DNA from: Pholis gunnellus
Taxonomy: Eukaryota > Chordata > Actinopteri > Perciformes > Pholidae
Direction: 5' to 3'
NCBI GenBank assembly: GCA_910591455.2
Contig: OU342817.1
Location: 19,294,298 to 19,358,297, forward strand
DNA: 64,000 nucleotides
Translations under genes and position numbers: made by a program
Shown: positions 10,116-23,032 of the stretch, piece by piece
Position numbering within the stretch: position 1 is the stretch's first letter
Layout: every line of letters begins with the position of its first letter
The notes under the pieces: generated by a model
What the model was told of the DNA's origin: nothing
Database searches by the model: none
Seen by the model: only the letters and a program-made list of their open reading frames with translations

Positions 10116-12283
10116 GCGTTCTCACTCCCTGACAATGATGCATGGCGCTTTTAAATAGCACTCCTCCACGCCCCGCTCAAAACTCATCACCGGGCTCTTT
10201 TCACCGTCCCTCCCCGCCCTCCCCTCCCTCCCCCGCGCTCCCTGGGGTTGTCACTTTTAGAAAAGCAAATGAAATGTCGGCGGCGGAGAGAGGAGGGATG
10301 AAGAGATGGCCGGATAGAGGGATTGAGAGGGGAAAGGTGTGTGTGTGTGTGTGTGTGTAGCAGCAGTGTGCTTGCTGTCTGTTTAAGTCAAGGGACTATT
10401 TCTGTGCGTGAACACATGCGTGTCGCACTCGTGCGAAAGAGTGAAATGTAAATCGGAAAAAATGCATATATTTTACATGGACGGGACGTTTTGGCAACAT
10501 GGGAACACTGTGGCTTACTCCATGTAGAATATTCTTTCAATCTGTTACAGGGGGAAGGTTTGGGCCCTGAAGACGTCATAGATGAAGAGATAAATAAATA
10601 AATAAATGAATATGAAGAAAAAATAAATGAAGAAAATGTATGAGAAATTTGGAGGATTCGGGGAAAACAAAAGGGAAACACAAAGACATAAACAAGTCAT
10701 AAATCACCCTGGTTTTGAACCTACACTGATAAATGGTCATCTGATGAGTGTCTGTGTGTGTGTGTGTGTGTGCGTGTGTGTGTGCGTCTGTTTACAAGTG
10801 TGCGTCAGCATGTGTGATGTGGGTTTTACTCCTGGGACCCTGCTGAGCGTGTCCGTCTGAAAGACAGCAGCGTGATGCTGGTGAGGTAACCTCCAACTAC
10901 TGACAGCTGTTTATCCAATCAATCACCTTGTCAGTGTGTGCGCATGTGTGTATGTGTGTTTGTGTGTGTGTGTGCGTGCGTGTGTGAATGAGAGAGACAG
11001 TGGCGAGGGAGAAAGAAGTAAATTAATGGAGCATTAACCAAGCACTGACCCACAGAGCAGAGGCACAACTAGCCGCTATACAGGCTGAATCTCAATCCAA
11101 GAGCCCGTATATCACGCGCACACACGCCAACGCACGCACACATGCTACAAGCTATCGTCTTTCCTGCAGGAGATTGGCAATTGCAAACGCAATTTATTCC
11201 ATATAGATTAAAGTGTACGTTTCTAAAAGCTGCCGACATGTTATCTGGAATAGAAATTCAATTGTGAGCATTTATTTATATAGAATCAAGAAATACATAT
11301 ATGGTCACTGTAGCTATTGTACCCAGTGATAGAGGAAAAAATGAAAGGGTGGATAAACAATATAAACGGGCTCCTGCTGTTGGTTTGAAAAAAAAATCAA
11401 AAGTATCAGGATTTCTTGTAGGATTAAACAATAGTTCTTTATTATGCTATATTTAAAAAATGAATATAGTCATGTTACCACAACCCACGCTTTAAATATA
11501 TACGGTAATGAATAATTAATCATCATAATTAATCATTAATATTTAATGATTTTAGATTGAGCACATTTGACATTAAAGGCAGACAAATTGAACTTTTAAT
11601 TACTTTATGATTATACTTGTTCAGTATGGAAAGCACTTCTAATTCTGCGTTGACTTTTATTGTTTTTCTGTTGCTGTGTAATTTTTGCTATTCAAAACAG
11701 GAGACACGATTCCGCTGACCTACGGCCTCTCTCTTCTCCTCTCTCTGCTGACTGTCTCTGTTCCGTTTCTCCTCCCTCAGCTGTCCAGGAGGAGCAGGGA
11801 TACCTGACGGAAGGGGGTGTGGGCGTGAGGCCTGTCGGCACTCATTTCCACCCCTAAAGGGAGCCTCGTCGCGACGGGAACGTGCCGAGTCAGTGGGTGT
11901 CAGCAAGTTCGAAATAGACGCCCTGACTCGGCCCTAATCAACACAAACACAAAGCTCCAGCTCTTTGGTGCTGCGTTGGAATTGACACTGAGACTTGAAG
12001 GTATTAATATGCTGTGAATGAGAACGTTAATGCTTCTTTTTCCCTGTAAGAGTTTATTTTGTTGACCTTTTTATCTGACCAGACCGACTAGTGTAACTAG
12101 AGACACTTACAGAAAGAAGGCTGCCCTTCACAGCGCCGCTCTATTAGTTATCTCTCTTTATCTCCCTCATTTAATCTCCTCATTTCCTTCAGTCTGTCCT
12201 CTTTTATCCTCCTCTCCTCCCGCTCTCCTCCGTCCTCTCTCTCCAGCCCCTCGCTCCCTCTCATTATCCCCCTCCCTGCTGCT
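9771..12283. other. long intron, TG-rich part
   Basis: TG tracts at 9865-9927, 10030-10052, 10084-10112, 10336-10358, 10754-10790 and 10940-10985. An AT-rich, repeat-poor stretch lies at 11160-11690 with ATTAATCAT words near 11510-11550. Pyrimidine-rich DNA fills 12150-12275. No exon seen. Confidence 0.55.
9865..9927. repeat. (TG)n microsatellite, interrupted
   Basis: 63 bp of GT repeat with one TTGG interruption. Confidence 0.98.
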
Positions 12284-12412
12284 TTCATATGGTCTAGCGG
12301 GCTGAATTAATTACCAAAGCCAATTAACGCTAGATTGGCTGATGTTTTAACTAATTAGCTTTAATGAGGGTGCCATGGCTGCCTGCACTGTGTTAATTGA
12401 ATCCTAACAGCG
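12284..12412. promoter_or_regulatory. candidate conserved non-coding element with homeodomain-like cluster
   Basis: Within 130 bp there are TAATTA (12308-12313), AATTAA (12322-12327), TAATTAG (12352-12358), TTAATGA (12361-12367) and TTAATTG (12393-12399), mixed with CAAAG and CCATGG words. Such spaced TAAT cores are typical of enhancers bound by homeodomain proteins. Conservation is not tested here. Confidence 0.42.
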
Positions 12413-12719
12413 GAGGAGGAGGCCTGTGGAGGTGAAATGAGAGGGACGGATGGATGGTGGCATGTGCACACGTACATATACGCACACAAGCTGTTATTGA
12501 TAATATTCAGAGCGCGTCGCTGGAACACCCAGCCTGTTGTCGCTTCTGGTTCGTCATTAACATTATTGGCCTTTCTTACCTGTGTTAAACACACGCACAC
12601 ACTCAAAGGAAAAATAAATAGGATGCCATAAAAAAGAAGAGAAGTACAATTATGTTATGTCACTGTGTAAAAGTTTGTCTTAGCTAACTGGGTTTTCTTA
12701 ATAGAAACTCATAACCTCA

Positions 12720-12915
12720 CCATGAATCTCCTGGTTGTGCCGAGCCGTACTCGTTATTGCAAAACGTGCCCGGCAAAGAGGAGCAGCAGATTAAAATCTT
12801 ACATCAATGTCAGCGCTGTCCTCTCAGCGGCCAGATTACCCGCTGCGTATACCTGCATTTGTCTGTTTTTCCGCCTGCCTTGCGATAGCAGGATCATCAG
12901 GGATGGGATTTGAAA
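12720..12915. promoter_or_regulatory. candidate conserved non-coding element
   Basis: Repeat-free, balanced composition with scattered CpGs (ccgagccgtactcg, gtgcccggcaaagagg, cccgctgcgtatacc). The plus-strand frames across it (12722-12913 and 12807-13079) match no protein I know and have no convincing splice sites. Confidence 0.3.
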
Positions 12916-14139
12916 TGTTTGCATATCTTAAAGGTCTTACATGGATCAAGAGAAATTCCACATTATGTCATTTAGAAGGTGTGAATGAGCGCCGTGTGTT
13001 CTGTGAGCTGCAACTCAGATTTTGGCGAACTGAATATTTTAAAATGTCCTTTAAATACTTTTGTTTTTCTGTTTCCTGACCCTAAACCGCACCAAATCCT
13101 TTGGGTGATTTTGAAGAAAAGGAGCAGCGTCAAAGGGAACATAAACCATCACATAATTTAAGAATAGTTCCAAGAACTGCTCTATGAAGCTAAGAGGCTA
13201 CGCAGCATAGATATTTGGTCAACATTGAGTTAAGGGCAGAAACATACTTTTTTAAGGGGTAACATCTGTTTAACCGTATGTGAAGAAAAAATAACACAAA
13301 ACGGAGCTAAAAACAAAACTGCAGTGACTGTTGTACTCTGTTACAGAAGAACAGTCAACTAGACAGCTAAAGACAGAGAGCTAAGTCAAGTAAAAGCTAG
13401 CTACTGAGAAAGCTACTACTAGCCTTAGCTTAATTTAAGATACATTGACCCTGGCTTTAATGGAAAACATTTTGATGTGCCAGCATTTTGGTAATTTAGC
13501 TATACATTTCATATAAATGATGCAGTACTGTGCAGCATAATCCAGTCATTATGGAGAAAACAAAAAGAGCTAAGCTAGTCCTGGTAAAAGCTAGCGTAGC
13601 TTGACACGAGAGCAGTAAAATTGTCATTTATTTGTTGTTGCTACCTTCAAATCTTTAAAATAAATATTAATAGTAGATGGAAAGACCGACACATTGTATC
13701 ATAAACTATAAATTTAAAACATTCTAAATTAAGCTAATTTTCTCAAACAAACTTGTTCTGAATGATGTGAAACATTTAGTTTTTCTCCCCCACTTAATCT
13801 GAGTACTGTCCAAAGGCAGAGCAAGTTATTATGTTTGGTACAAAAATATTTTGGGGATAAAAAGGCATACAATTACCATATTAAAATCTTTTTAAACGTA
13901 ATATGGGAGATTAGCCTAAAAAGTTTCAAACTTTTTTTTATATGAAACCTATCAAAACCAAGCTCTTACTCCTATACAAAAAAAAGAAACTGAAACCAGG
14001 AAAACTATAAGATATTATATCCTAGCGTTTCATAAAAAATATAAATGAAAATCCACAGTATAACGATTAAGGAATGTGGACCACGTTGGATGAAGTTATG
14101 ACATTATCCACATTACCCTCCCTCTGTCTTCTCCCATCC
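12916..14139. other. AT-rich intron, no gene seen
   Basis: No microsatellite and no exon. Words built on agctaagctag recur at 13380-13610 (gctagctactg, ctagccttagctt, gctaagctagtcc). They resemble pieces of a dispersed fish repeat, but I cannot define ends. Confidence 0.45.
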
Positions 14140-14345
14140 CCGCTGATCTAGAGACATGAACGAGCGGCAGATTGTCTGAGGTGGCTATAAAAATCTGCAT
14201 GGCCGTGTAAAAGGCTTAATGATTTGAAAGTTACAAGAGAAAAGAGCCCGCGGTTTGTCTCATCCATCAAGTCTAGCACCGGCGCCTTCGCCAAATGGCC
14301 CTGCCACCTAACCTGGTGCTGTAGCAAAGCAGTGCCAAACACACC
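14140..14345. promoter_or_regulatory. candidate conserved non-coding element
   Basis: Complex repeat-free block (ggcagattgtctgagg, ggctataaaaatctgc, ggcttaatgatttg, caccggcgccttcgcc) ending abruptly at the CT microsatellite at 14352. The texture is strongly unlike its surroundings. Confidence 0.38.
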
Positions 14346-14351
14346 CCGCTC

Positions 14352-14363
14352 CGTCTCTCTCTC

Positions 14364-14397
<34 letters not shown>

Positions 14398-14438
14398 CCC
14401 TCTCTCTCTCTCTCTCTCTCTCGCTCTCTCTCTCTCTC
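14352..14438. repeat. (CT)n microsatellite, 87 bp
   Basis: CT repeat with two short C runs inside. The Leu-Ser open frame across it is an artefact. Confidence 0.98.
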
Positions 14439-14499
14439 ACATGTTGTCATTGTCCAACTCGGACTGAATTATTTCTGACCGTACTTTGTTGATATTTCC

Positions 14500-14720
14500 T
14501 CCTTTTTGTTGCAGTCTTTTACTTTTAGCCAGAAACTAGGAAGGGAGGCTCATTCTCCCACTTTAAATCTGCCATCTCCATGTCTGATAAGATATTTGTT
14601 TCTGCCAGTTTACCGCGGGGGGCAAATGACACTTAAAATCTGACCATCAATGGGCCGCATTGGCAGTTGGAGCCATAGTCTGTGTGATATAAACGGCGCT
14701 CCCCTTCATGAATCACACGT
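14500..14720. promoter_or_regulatory. candidate conserved non-coding element
   Basis: Repeat-free island with tctgataagatattt (GATA-like), gtttaccgcgggggg, tgaccatcaatgggccgc and gatataaacggcgctcc. It flanks the CT microsatellite on the other side from the island at 14140, so the two may be one element split by repeat expansion. Confidence 0.35.
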
Positions 14721-17103
14721 TTCAGTTGCAACACATGTTGCTCAAAATCTCCAGAAATCGAGCTGAGCACGTCACAGCCATTGGGAGAACGTAAGCAAGT
14801 GTATTATATCATCTTAGAGCCCCCCCCCCCCCCCACACTGTAGACCCTTGGACACCTCCTTAACCACTTCCCACTGCAGCCCCCCCCCCCACACCTTGCA
14901 ATACGGATCCTCTCACACGTGTTAACCCTTTTGACCTGTTGTTTCGACCTGCAATCAATAGCACAACTCCCTCCGTTCCTCTTACACGCTCAGATATCCG
15001 TGCATGTGTTCAAGGTTGCGGTGAGAGGGAATAGAGGACAGAGAGGCGAAAAAGATGTAATGCATGCATGAAACCGTCACCGTGGTGTGATATCCCTTTA
15101 CTGTCTTTTTCTCTCTGTCTGTCACAAGCTCACAAGATTTCCCATCAGCGCCGAGGGAAACGCACAAATCAAATCCATGTTAACACGCACACACATATAT
15201 CCCTCAAGAGATGTGGTCATGTTGAGGAGGAGAGGAGCGGGGATTTTTTGGTGTTCCTGTCAAACGGTGGGGAGGAGGGGGCACATTCCGTTTATGCACA
15301 CACACGTGCGAGGCAGAGAGCCTTTGCAGCAGCGCAACACCTTTCTGCTGTTTTCCTTCCCCGCGCTCTGACCTTTCTCTCCAACCAGAAGGATGGATGG
15401 ACGGACTGGGAAACAGTCGAGTGGCCTTTTCTAACCTTTCTCTAAAAAGTTTCATCTTCTCTCTGAAATAGCAACCTCCCGACGAGAGAGTGCAAAAATG
15501 CCCAATCTAAACATCGTATTTCACCCTCAGAATCATGCTGATTCACGCTCAATATTGAAAAAGCAGGACCTTGTAGAGTAATTACAGATTATTTGACTCT
15601 TAAAATATGATTTCTGCTAATAAAAGCTATACTTCACAAAGGTTGAGTTGCATTTTGTTCTGCTTCATTCCTTTCTTTTCCATTTCGACAATGCTTATGG
15701 AAAAAAAAGATCTTAACATCTGGGTTTTCGGATTTCTATTAGTGACACTGATGTCATTCAGCTCCGAAACACACACAGACGCAGCCGTGCTCACAACAAT
15801 GGCCAAATGTAAATCAGATAAATAGATGAAATTGAAACGTTCATTCCAACCGCCCCCGTTTTCAAATCTGAAGCCCCCATGAGCCCTTTGTACAGCAGAT
15901 GCTATTGTAGGTGAGTGTGTGTTTGCGTTCTAGTGTGTGTTGGGTTGTCAGCGCTTGAGAAGAACCTATTTCCTCTCGCTGAATCCCCGGCTCTAAATGA
16001 TGGATTGATATCTCTCTCGCTGTGGATTATATGCGCATATATGTGTGTGTGTGTGTGTCACTAGCCCTCTCAGCCTCTCCTCTCAGGCCCTTATCAGCTC
16101 TTGTCACAAACAGAGGATAGGGGATAATCCTTCATACAAGGGGAGCAGTCTGGCCTTCCATCTATCTAGCTGTCTGTCTAGCTGTCTACTATATTACCCC
16201 GTCTCACCGGAGTGTCACCGGAATAGAAATCAAACGGACACAAAGCAAACCTCCTGTGTCTCGGTAATCTCTGTTGGCACGACTTAGATGGCAAATTTGA
16301 TGAGAGCGAAAAAGCGCCTTTTTTTTTGGTACAGAGTTCGGTTAGAAGTTTGCTTCAGATATAATGGAATTATTTGCAGCGACAATAAACATTTAAGTTG
16401 AGATTTTATTGTGGTGGGGATTCTGTGATTTTCTTGGGTGTCAGTTGTCTTAAAAAAAAAAGAAAAAAAAAAAAGGACTCTTTGGAAAAAATGACTGCAA
16501 CCCAGATAATGAAAAGTTCCTGGTCAGGCCTACGCCCCGGGGTGCTGTGTTGTGGTTTGGGTCCTCATGACAGTGGGTGCTGCGGGTGACCCTGAGTTCC
16601 GAAAATCGGAGCGCTCCCCCAGCACCAAACAGGTCCAGACAACAAGGGTGTGCTTGTGAAAACACAACCTTCTTAAGTCATAATGTCACATAATCACTGG
16701 TTCACCACTTATAATGTAATTCACATGAGCACTTTGGTTCTAAAACGGGGTTTTTAGAGACCAATAAAAAAAATAAAATAAAATAACATGAAAACATTAG
16801 GGCGCATTGTTACCCACACCGACTTGTACCACTTGAGAAAAGACGCATTCCAGATGGAAAGAGTTATGCAAAGATTGTTTTAGTTTAGCCTTAAAATACA
16901 TGAATGACTTTGTTTCTAATGCCTCTCTCTGCCGCCCCGTCTGTCTGTCTCTCACTCCAATAACACACAAGCCAGAAATGAGAAAAAAAAATGTATGTGA
17001 CAAAAAATAGATGTAGGTGCGAAGACTCGATAGCAGATCAAAGATGTCTATCTGCTGGAGTGGGGTAATGCACAAGTCACACCTGGGGCTATGTTGTGTA
17101 TGA

Positions 17104-17138
<35 letters not shown>

Positions 17139-17272
17139 CGATTGCATCACACAGCCGCAATTGGACATCATTGTGATGTTTATCAATCTGCTATCTCTCT
17201 GCTCTCCAGGCCTATCATGTCTTCCCTCCATCCCTCCCTTCTCATTTCCCGTCCTTTCCTCCCACTTTTTTT

Positions 17273-17274
<2 letters not shown>
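14721..17274. other. intronic DNA, no gene seen
   Basis: C runs at 14820-14834 and 14881-14890, an A-rich stretch at 16452-16475 and a TG tract at 17109-17134. Unique-looking DNA at 15460-15900 and 16100-17040. The stretch 16500-16640 is GC-richer with cccggggtg. No exon found. Confidence 0.5.

Positions 17275-17312
<38 letters not shown>
17275..17312. repeat. poly(C) tract, 38 bases
   Basis: Thirty-eight consecutive C after TTTTTTTTG. The complementary strand is a 38-base G run able to stack as quadruplexes. Length is likely to vary between reads and individuals. Confidence 0.97.
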
Positions 17313-17315
<3 letters not shown>

Positions 17316-17947
17316 AGTCGCTCCCTCTGCCTGGCGACATCACATTGTCCAATAGAGGGGGATGTTTCTCCACACTTTGCTCTCGTCTACATGTCCATCA
17401 TCCTTTAGTCTGCACCTTCAGCTTTAAAACATATCTTTGAATATTCCAAAACAAGTGTGAATTTGAGCTAAAAGTGATGCTCATATTCATTTATCTGAAG
17501 AAATAAAAAAGGTAACTCGTGTCAGAATTTGTTACATATTTTGATCCACTAATGTCAAGAAAATAATACAAAATAAAGCAAATAAAAAAAATTAAAAAAT
17601 AAACTACCATTCCTCACCTATCTTCATTTTCTTTGGTATTTTTCCGCAGCACATTCTCTCTCACTCTCTCTTCATGTTGTTGCCTTCTCCTGGGAAAACC
17701 ATGTATCTCCACATATAGAATCTCTCAGATGAGATGAAGAATTAAATGTTGGGTGGGCTGAAAAAACAACCCCAAGAAAAAAAAAACACACACTGCATTA
17801 ACTAAAACTGCCGTGTCAAAAAAGACGAGGCAGTTTCTCTTAACTCATGAAAAGTTGCTCTGGAGATACATGGTTTTCACGGGACAGCCCTCTTACCCTC
17901 AGGTACTCTCAGATTCTGTATAGAGACAGCTTGGAGGCTTTCAACTC

Positions 17948-17949
<2 letters not shown>
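17313..17949. other. AT-rich intron, no gene seen
   Basis: Contains A-rich words at 17560-17600 and 17775-17795 and a ctctctcactctctct stretch near 17655. The rest is unique-looking and featureless. Confidence 0.5.

Positions 17950-18038
<89 letters not shown>
17950..18038. repeat. (CA)n microsatellite, 89 bp
   Basis: The longest uninterrupted CA tract in the window, about 44 units. Confidence 0.98.
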
Positions 18039-18042
<4 letters not shown>

Positions 18043-18479
18043 GGGGTTGAGGGGACAAGTCTGCAGCTCAGATCAATAGAAAATTAAAGAGGCTGAAATG
18101 GTTTCTGCTCACATATTAACCCCTCTCCTCTTTCTTTTTTTTCCAGCTTTCTTCTCCTTCCTTTTCCACCACCCGTCCCCTCACTCTCCCCCTTTTTCCC
18201 TCCGTGTCTCTCGCCCTCCCCCTAATAGCCGGCGCCACTGACGACGACTTTGTTTCGAAAGGACTTGAGAACAGGTTTTAGTGACAGAGAAGAGAGAGAG
18301 AGAGGAGACGTGTTGTTTTGAGTCAGAGCTTTGAGAAGAAAAAAAAGAAAAAGCGAGAGGCGAGATGGTTGGGGTGAAGGGGACAGGTGGAAGGACGGGA
18401 GCAGTAATGGTACCGAGACGACAGGGGCTTTGGGTACTCTCTCTCTCTCTCTCTCTCATTCTCTGGACACACATACACA

Positions 18480-18547
<68 letters not shown>
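18480..18547. repeat. (CA)n microsatellite, 68 bp
   Basis: Pure CA repeat preceded by a CT tract at 18436-18456. Confidence 0.98.
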
Positions 18548-18548
<1 letters not shown>

Positions 18549-18769
18549 GTCTGGGGACTCAAATCTCAGAGCAATTTTCAGGCCGGGTGATTGGCAGCTT
18601 GATGCGTATTCTTTCCCTACAAGACCGGCTGATAACTCCAGCTATCCCATTCCACGCCATCTCATCCCCTCCCACTCTCCTCTCTTTTTCCCACTCTCAA
18701 CATTTCTGTTTTATTTCTCTCTCTGTGACTCTCTTACCCCCCCTATCCCTCTTTCCATCCTTCTTCCTC

Positions 18770-18773
<4 letters not shown>

Positions 18774-18818
<45 letters not shown>
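18774..18818. repeat. (CT)n microsatellite
   Basis: 45 bp of CT. Followed by CA tracts at 18922-18945, 18981-19012 and 19122-19142. Confidence 0.97.
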
Positions 18819-18820
<2 letters not shown>

Positions 18821-18978
18821 GCCTGTTGTGGGGTTATTACAATGACAGAGGCGATAAGGGACATTTATCACATGTGCGGCGGGGTGAGCGAGAGAAAGCC
18901 CTCAACAGGTCTACGGGGAGGAACACACACACACACACACACACAAATGTCCAGACATTCGCCATTGAGATGTCCATA

Positions 18979-19016
<38 letters not shown>

Positions 19017-19189
19017 GCGTGCACGCAAATGTGCAAGCAGCTGTGCACATCTATGCACATAAACACGGACGGATAAATAAACAGTCACAGGGTTGCACAT
19101 GCTTGCACACAACAACATAAACTCACACACACACACACACACAGTGAAACGGTGAATCATCCTCCTTTTCCCTCGTTCTGTGTTTTGCA

Positions 19190-19382
19190 GTTGACTGAGG
19201 CCAATTCCCCATAATTCAATACAGTTGAAAAATGAAACCCCGGTAAATCGCTACAGCGATTTTACAGATCCCCGCTTATCCTCGTAATTCATTATTTCCA
19301 AACTGTAACAACATTACATTTCATTTGTAATGCTCCGGCTGCCTCAGCCATTTGCCAATTGTTATATCTTATTGTTTTCCCT
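19190..19382. promoter_or_regulatory. candidate conserved non-coding element
   Basis: Sudden switch from CA repeats to complex AT-balanced sequence: ccataattcaatac, cggtaaatcgctacagcg, cctcgtaattcattattt, acattacatttcatttg and gccaattgttat. Several ATTA/TAAT cores and a palindromic CGCTACAGCG. It ends where pyrimidine-rich and (CA)n DNA resumes. Confidence 0.42.
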
Positions 19383-19599
19383 TCTCCAAGGAGGGAGGAA
19401 AGTGAGTTATTGAGGGTGGAGAAACGGCGGAGCCGGCTGCGTGGCGCGCTGACTGTCTCCGGGTCTTGCCCCCCTGTCTTCCTCCCCCACCTGTCTGTCT
19501 GACTGTCTCACCGACTAACGGGCGATGCACAGGAGAACAGTAGAAGTCGCTGTTTGCATTGTGGGTACGTGATAATGAGCCTATTGTTTGCAGCCGTGC

Positions 19600-19650
<51 letters not shown>
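19600..19650. repeat. (CA)n microsatellite, 51 bp
   Basis: Pure AC repeat. Confidence 0.98.
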
Positions 19651-19652
<2 letters not shown>

Positions 19653-20756
19653 TTGTTTTTCAGCACCGTGGTACAGTCCAGATCCACAGCTGGAGCGGTG
19701 CAGGGCAGAGACTGGGACAAGGATGGGGTGAGGATGAGGAGGGGGTAAGGAGTTAGGTTTTGAATTTATTATTATTCATTATTTGAAAAGTAATTAGTAA
19801 CTATGTCTGCTAAATAAATGTAGTGGGGTGAAAAGTACACTGTGTCTGAAAAATAGAGGAATAGCATAAATACTCAATACATTAAAGTGCACTTTAGTTT
19901 CAGTATGAATGTAGTTATTTGATTTCCTCCAGTGATGACACGAACAGGATACGTTCTTTTCTCTGTTGTTGTGCATCCTGCTTTCGCTTTTGTCGCATGT
20001 AACTGTTTCTGTAATACGGCTGCTGATAATGTCGAGCTTCGTACTGTTGCACTTGGACGTGCGTTTGCCAAACGTAAAACATTAAATCATAAACTAATAG
20101 CAGCTGAGCACAGAACGGTGTTTTGGAATTGCCACATTTTTTGTAACAAAACAGAAAGAAAATGATGCAAAATTTGTATCATGAGGGATTGCACACTTTT
20201 TTATTTTTTTAATCTTATCTTATACCCCTCACAGTTCTGCCAGGGAATAAATAAACCTTCAATCGAAGCAGGAAAATAAATAAATAAAATTCTTCAATTT
20301 AAAACATCACAGTGCAACCATGTAAGCTTTTTGTCAATACTGCAGAGGAACATCCTTTCACACCAGGTACTGCGAGATGACTGGTGAGGGGCGTCTGCAA
20401 TATTTACAGCTTCAAAAAGAGATTCCTCAAATGGGAAAAATAAAAAATAATCACTCAGATCAAATACTGGAATCGCCATTAATCTGAGAGCTAAAAACAC
20501 ACTTTGATGTCTCTTTCTCTCTCACACACACACACACATAAACACACTGGGACACCATTCCTCCTGCAATCTCCCATTTATCACAGCTGTGTGGCCATTC
20601 TCCGGCCCTGCCCATGTTACTGTACCCTGTCACACTGCTGGCTAAACAAACTGCTCCTTGATGTACGAGGGCCTACACCGGCCATAAACTTATTCACTTT
20701 TAACTAGCATGCTACCGGCTTGGCACGGCCAGACATCACCTTTACTCCTTCTCTGC

Positions 20757-20758
<2 letters not shown>

Positions 20759-20799
<41 letters not shown>
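20759..20799. repeat. (TG)n microsatellite, 41 bp
   Basis: Pure GT repeat. Confidence 0.98.
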
Positions 20800-20800
<1 letters not shown>

Positions 20801-21284
20801 CGTATGAAAACTGCCTGTGAGAAATTAACCCCCTGGGTACCGCTTCATAACTCACTCCTCTCTTTCTTCCCTCTCCCCTTCTCCTCCCTCCCTATCCATC
20901 TATCTTTATTTCTCAGCCCAGGCATTAGTCCTTTATCTATTACCTATTAGAGTGTGTGTGTGTGTGTGTGTGTCTTTGACAATAAAGGAAATGGCTCAGC
21001 GGCAGATGAAGAAGAAGAAGGAGAAAGAATAGCCGGTCTTATATGTCTTGCTGGACAACAAGCGGTTTCCTGTTGGTGAAAGACCGGCGAGGGGAAAGTG
21101 TGGACATCGGTCTTAATGATGTCTCCTCTTCTCTTCTCAGGAAGCTGCCGTCTTTTTCTTTTGTTTTTCCTCTTTTAATTGAGTACACCCAGATAAGACA
21201 AGAGAGTGTAAAGCCATAACCGACATCGGGTTTATGGCTTTTGCCCTGGCACACGTGTCACCCCCCCCAATGTGTCGCCCTGTT

Positions 21285-21640
21285 CTCCCAGGATGCTTTG
21301 CCGTTTTTATTGACTATATGTATTTATTGTCTCCAGTCAGTCTGGAGTCTATCGGATGACGCGCTAATCTGACAGAACGAGATTAACGATTAATTGATAC
21401 GCGGCAGCGTTATCAATAGTGATTGCCCCCTCACTATTAACACAGCAGGAACACACGCATGTCCCAAGCAGCACCACCCATGGACACAACTAGCACAGGT
21501 TAATTACCTTGGTTTTTTTTATGACCGTGGTTAGGTTGACCTGCATGGGCCTCGTTCTTATCAAGCAATAAATGCATTAGTGGCTAACACACCTCACCGT
21601 GGGCAGCTCATTTACTTCTGACAAACAAGATTAGAGGACA
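21285..21640. promoter_or_regulatory. candidate conserved non-coding element, 350 bp
   Basis: Long repeat-free island with many homeodomain-like words: gattaacgattaattgat (21381-21398), ggttaattacctt (21499-21511), cgctaatct, agcaataaatgcatta, plus tttattgactat and gacaaacaagatta. One of the two best enhancer-like stretches of the window by texture. Confidence 0.45.
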
Positions 21641-22605
21641 GAAGGGGGCAAGAGGGTGGATCCGGACAGAGAGCTGCGAGATCATAGGACACGGACGTAG
21701 ACACGCAGGGAGACACCGTCCTTTTATTATTACTGTGATAGAGGAAATGGTCTTTTTCAGGAGTGCTACAACTGGGGGTGGGGGCAAGGGTTCATAGTCA
21801 ACACAGATAATATATAGCTAATTCACGTTGAGTTAGATGATGGTATACCATCAAGTGTTGCTAACTATTGTCATACGTATGATTTGCACATGCTGGGAAG
21901 GCTGGGATAAATGTATGTGCTGGGAATGTTAGCGATTAGCACTCACAATGTGTCATACTGGTAAGTGCTAGCTATTAGCATAAGTGAATAGTATTCACAG
22001 GCTAGTTTCACGTGAAATGAGTCATTCGTCACTAAAGTCCAGTAAAGGTTTAATTAATGTAGACCAACCCCAATAGTTAGTCCAGTGTTATTTTCACTGA
22101 GAAAATGAAGAGTATTGTTAGAACACAGTTTGCTAGCAGAGTTAGCTGTATCTGCTAGCCTGCAGTCTGTCAAGTAGGCAGGACACCTGGGTTCTTTAGA
22201 GTTACTCAGCCAGCAGAGATAAGCGGGTAACAGGGCTAGCTAAAAACCACTGAGCCCACCAGCAGCCTCAATGCAGTTAGTCTTGCAATATGAGGTTTGT
22301 ATCCTGTAAGGCTTGTAGGCTGCTGAGAGAATTGGGTTTATTGTATATGTGTTTTTTTTCACTTTGGTGAAGAGAATGTAATCAAATTTAGGTGCAATGT
22401 ACACATGTAGATGTTTATGGATATTGTGTAATCAGTGTTCACAGTTATAAATGTGTTTTTCAAAGGCAACTATTGTAATTAAATGTGTTGCACCAGCATT
22501 TCACTCTGAGCCTGTGACATATGAGTTGAGTCAGGTGAGGTTAGAAGGAGGGGGGGCAGAGCAGTAGGACAAGCCTGATGAATTAATATAAGTGTAATAA
22601 CCCTT

Positions 22606-22652
<47 letters not shown>

Positions 22653-22764
22653 TTTCTCTAAACACACACTGCTAACCCACATAAAGCTGTACTCGCCTCT
22701 TCTTGTTGAGTTAAATTGGCAAACATCACCTGCTGTGTACAGAGGCAGACAGGCTCCTTCACGT

Positions 22765-22845
<81 letters not shown>

Positions 22846-22996
22846 AGACACCTTTTTTTCTTCCTTCTTCACGTCAGATGAAAAGGATGCCAGCTAGACT
22901 TCAGCAGACGAATCAAAAATTCAATCAATCACAAGGTGTCGTCATTAGGGCTTATCGCGCACACAGGATGTGACAGACCTGTGTCTCTGTGGGCGT

Positions 22997-23032
<36 letters not shown>

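Larger units (their letters stand above)
19383..21284. other. intronic DNA, no gene seen
   Basis: CA at 19600-19650, TG at 20759-20799 and 20952-20973, A/T-rich unique DNA at 19750-20500. No exon. The minus-strand frame 21039-21254 is short and unrecognised. Confidence 0.5.

Noticed and set aside
18331..19062. 243-codon plus-strand frame, the longest in the window
   Set aside because: Made of Thr-His and Leu-Ser runs from CA and CT microsatellites.
22479..22838. Cys-Val-rich minus-strand frames here and at many other TG/CA tracts
   Set aside because: Direct translation of TG repeats, no start context or splice sites.
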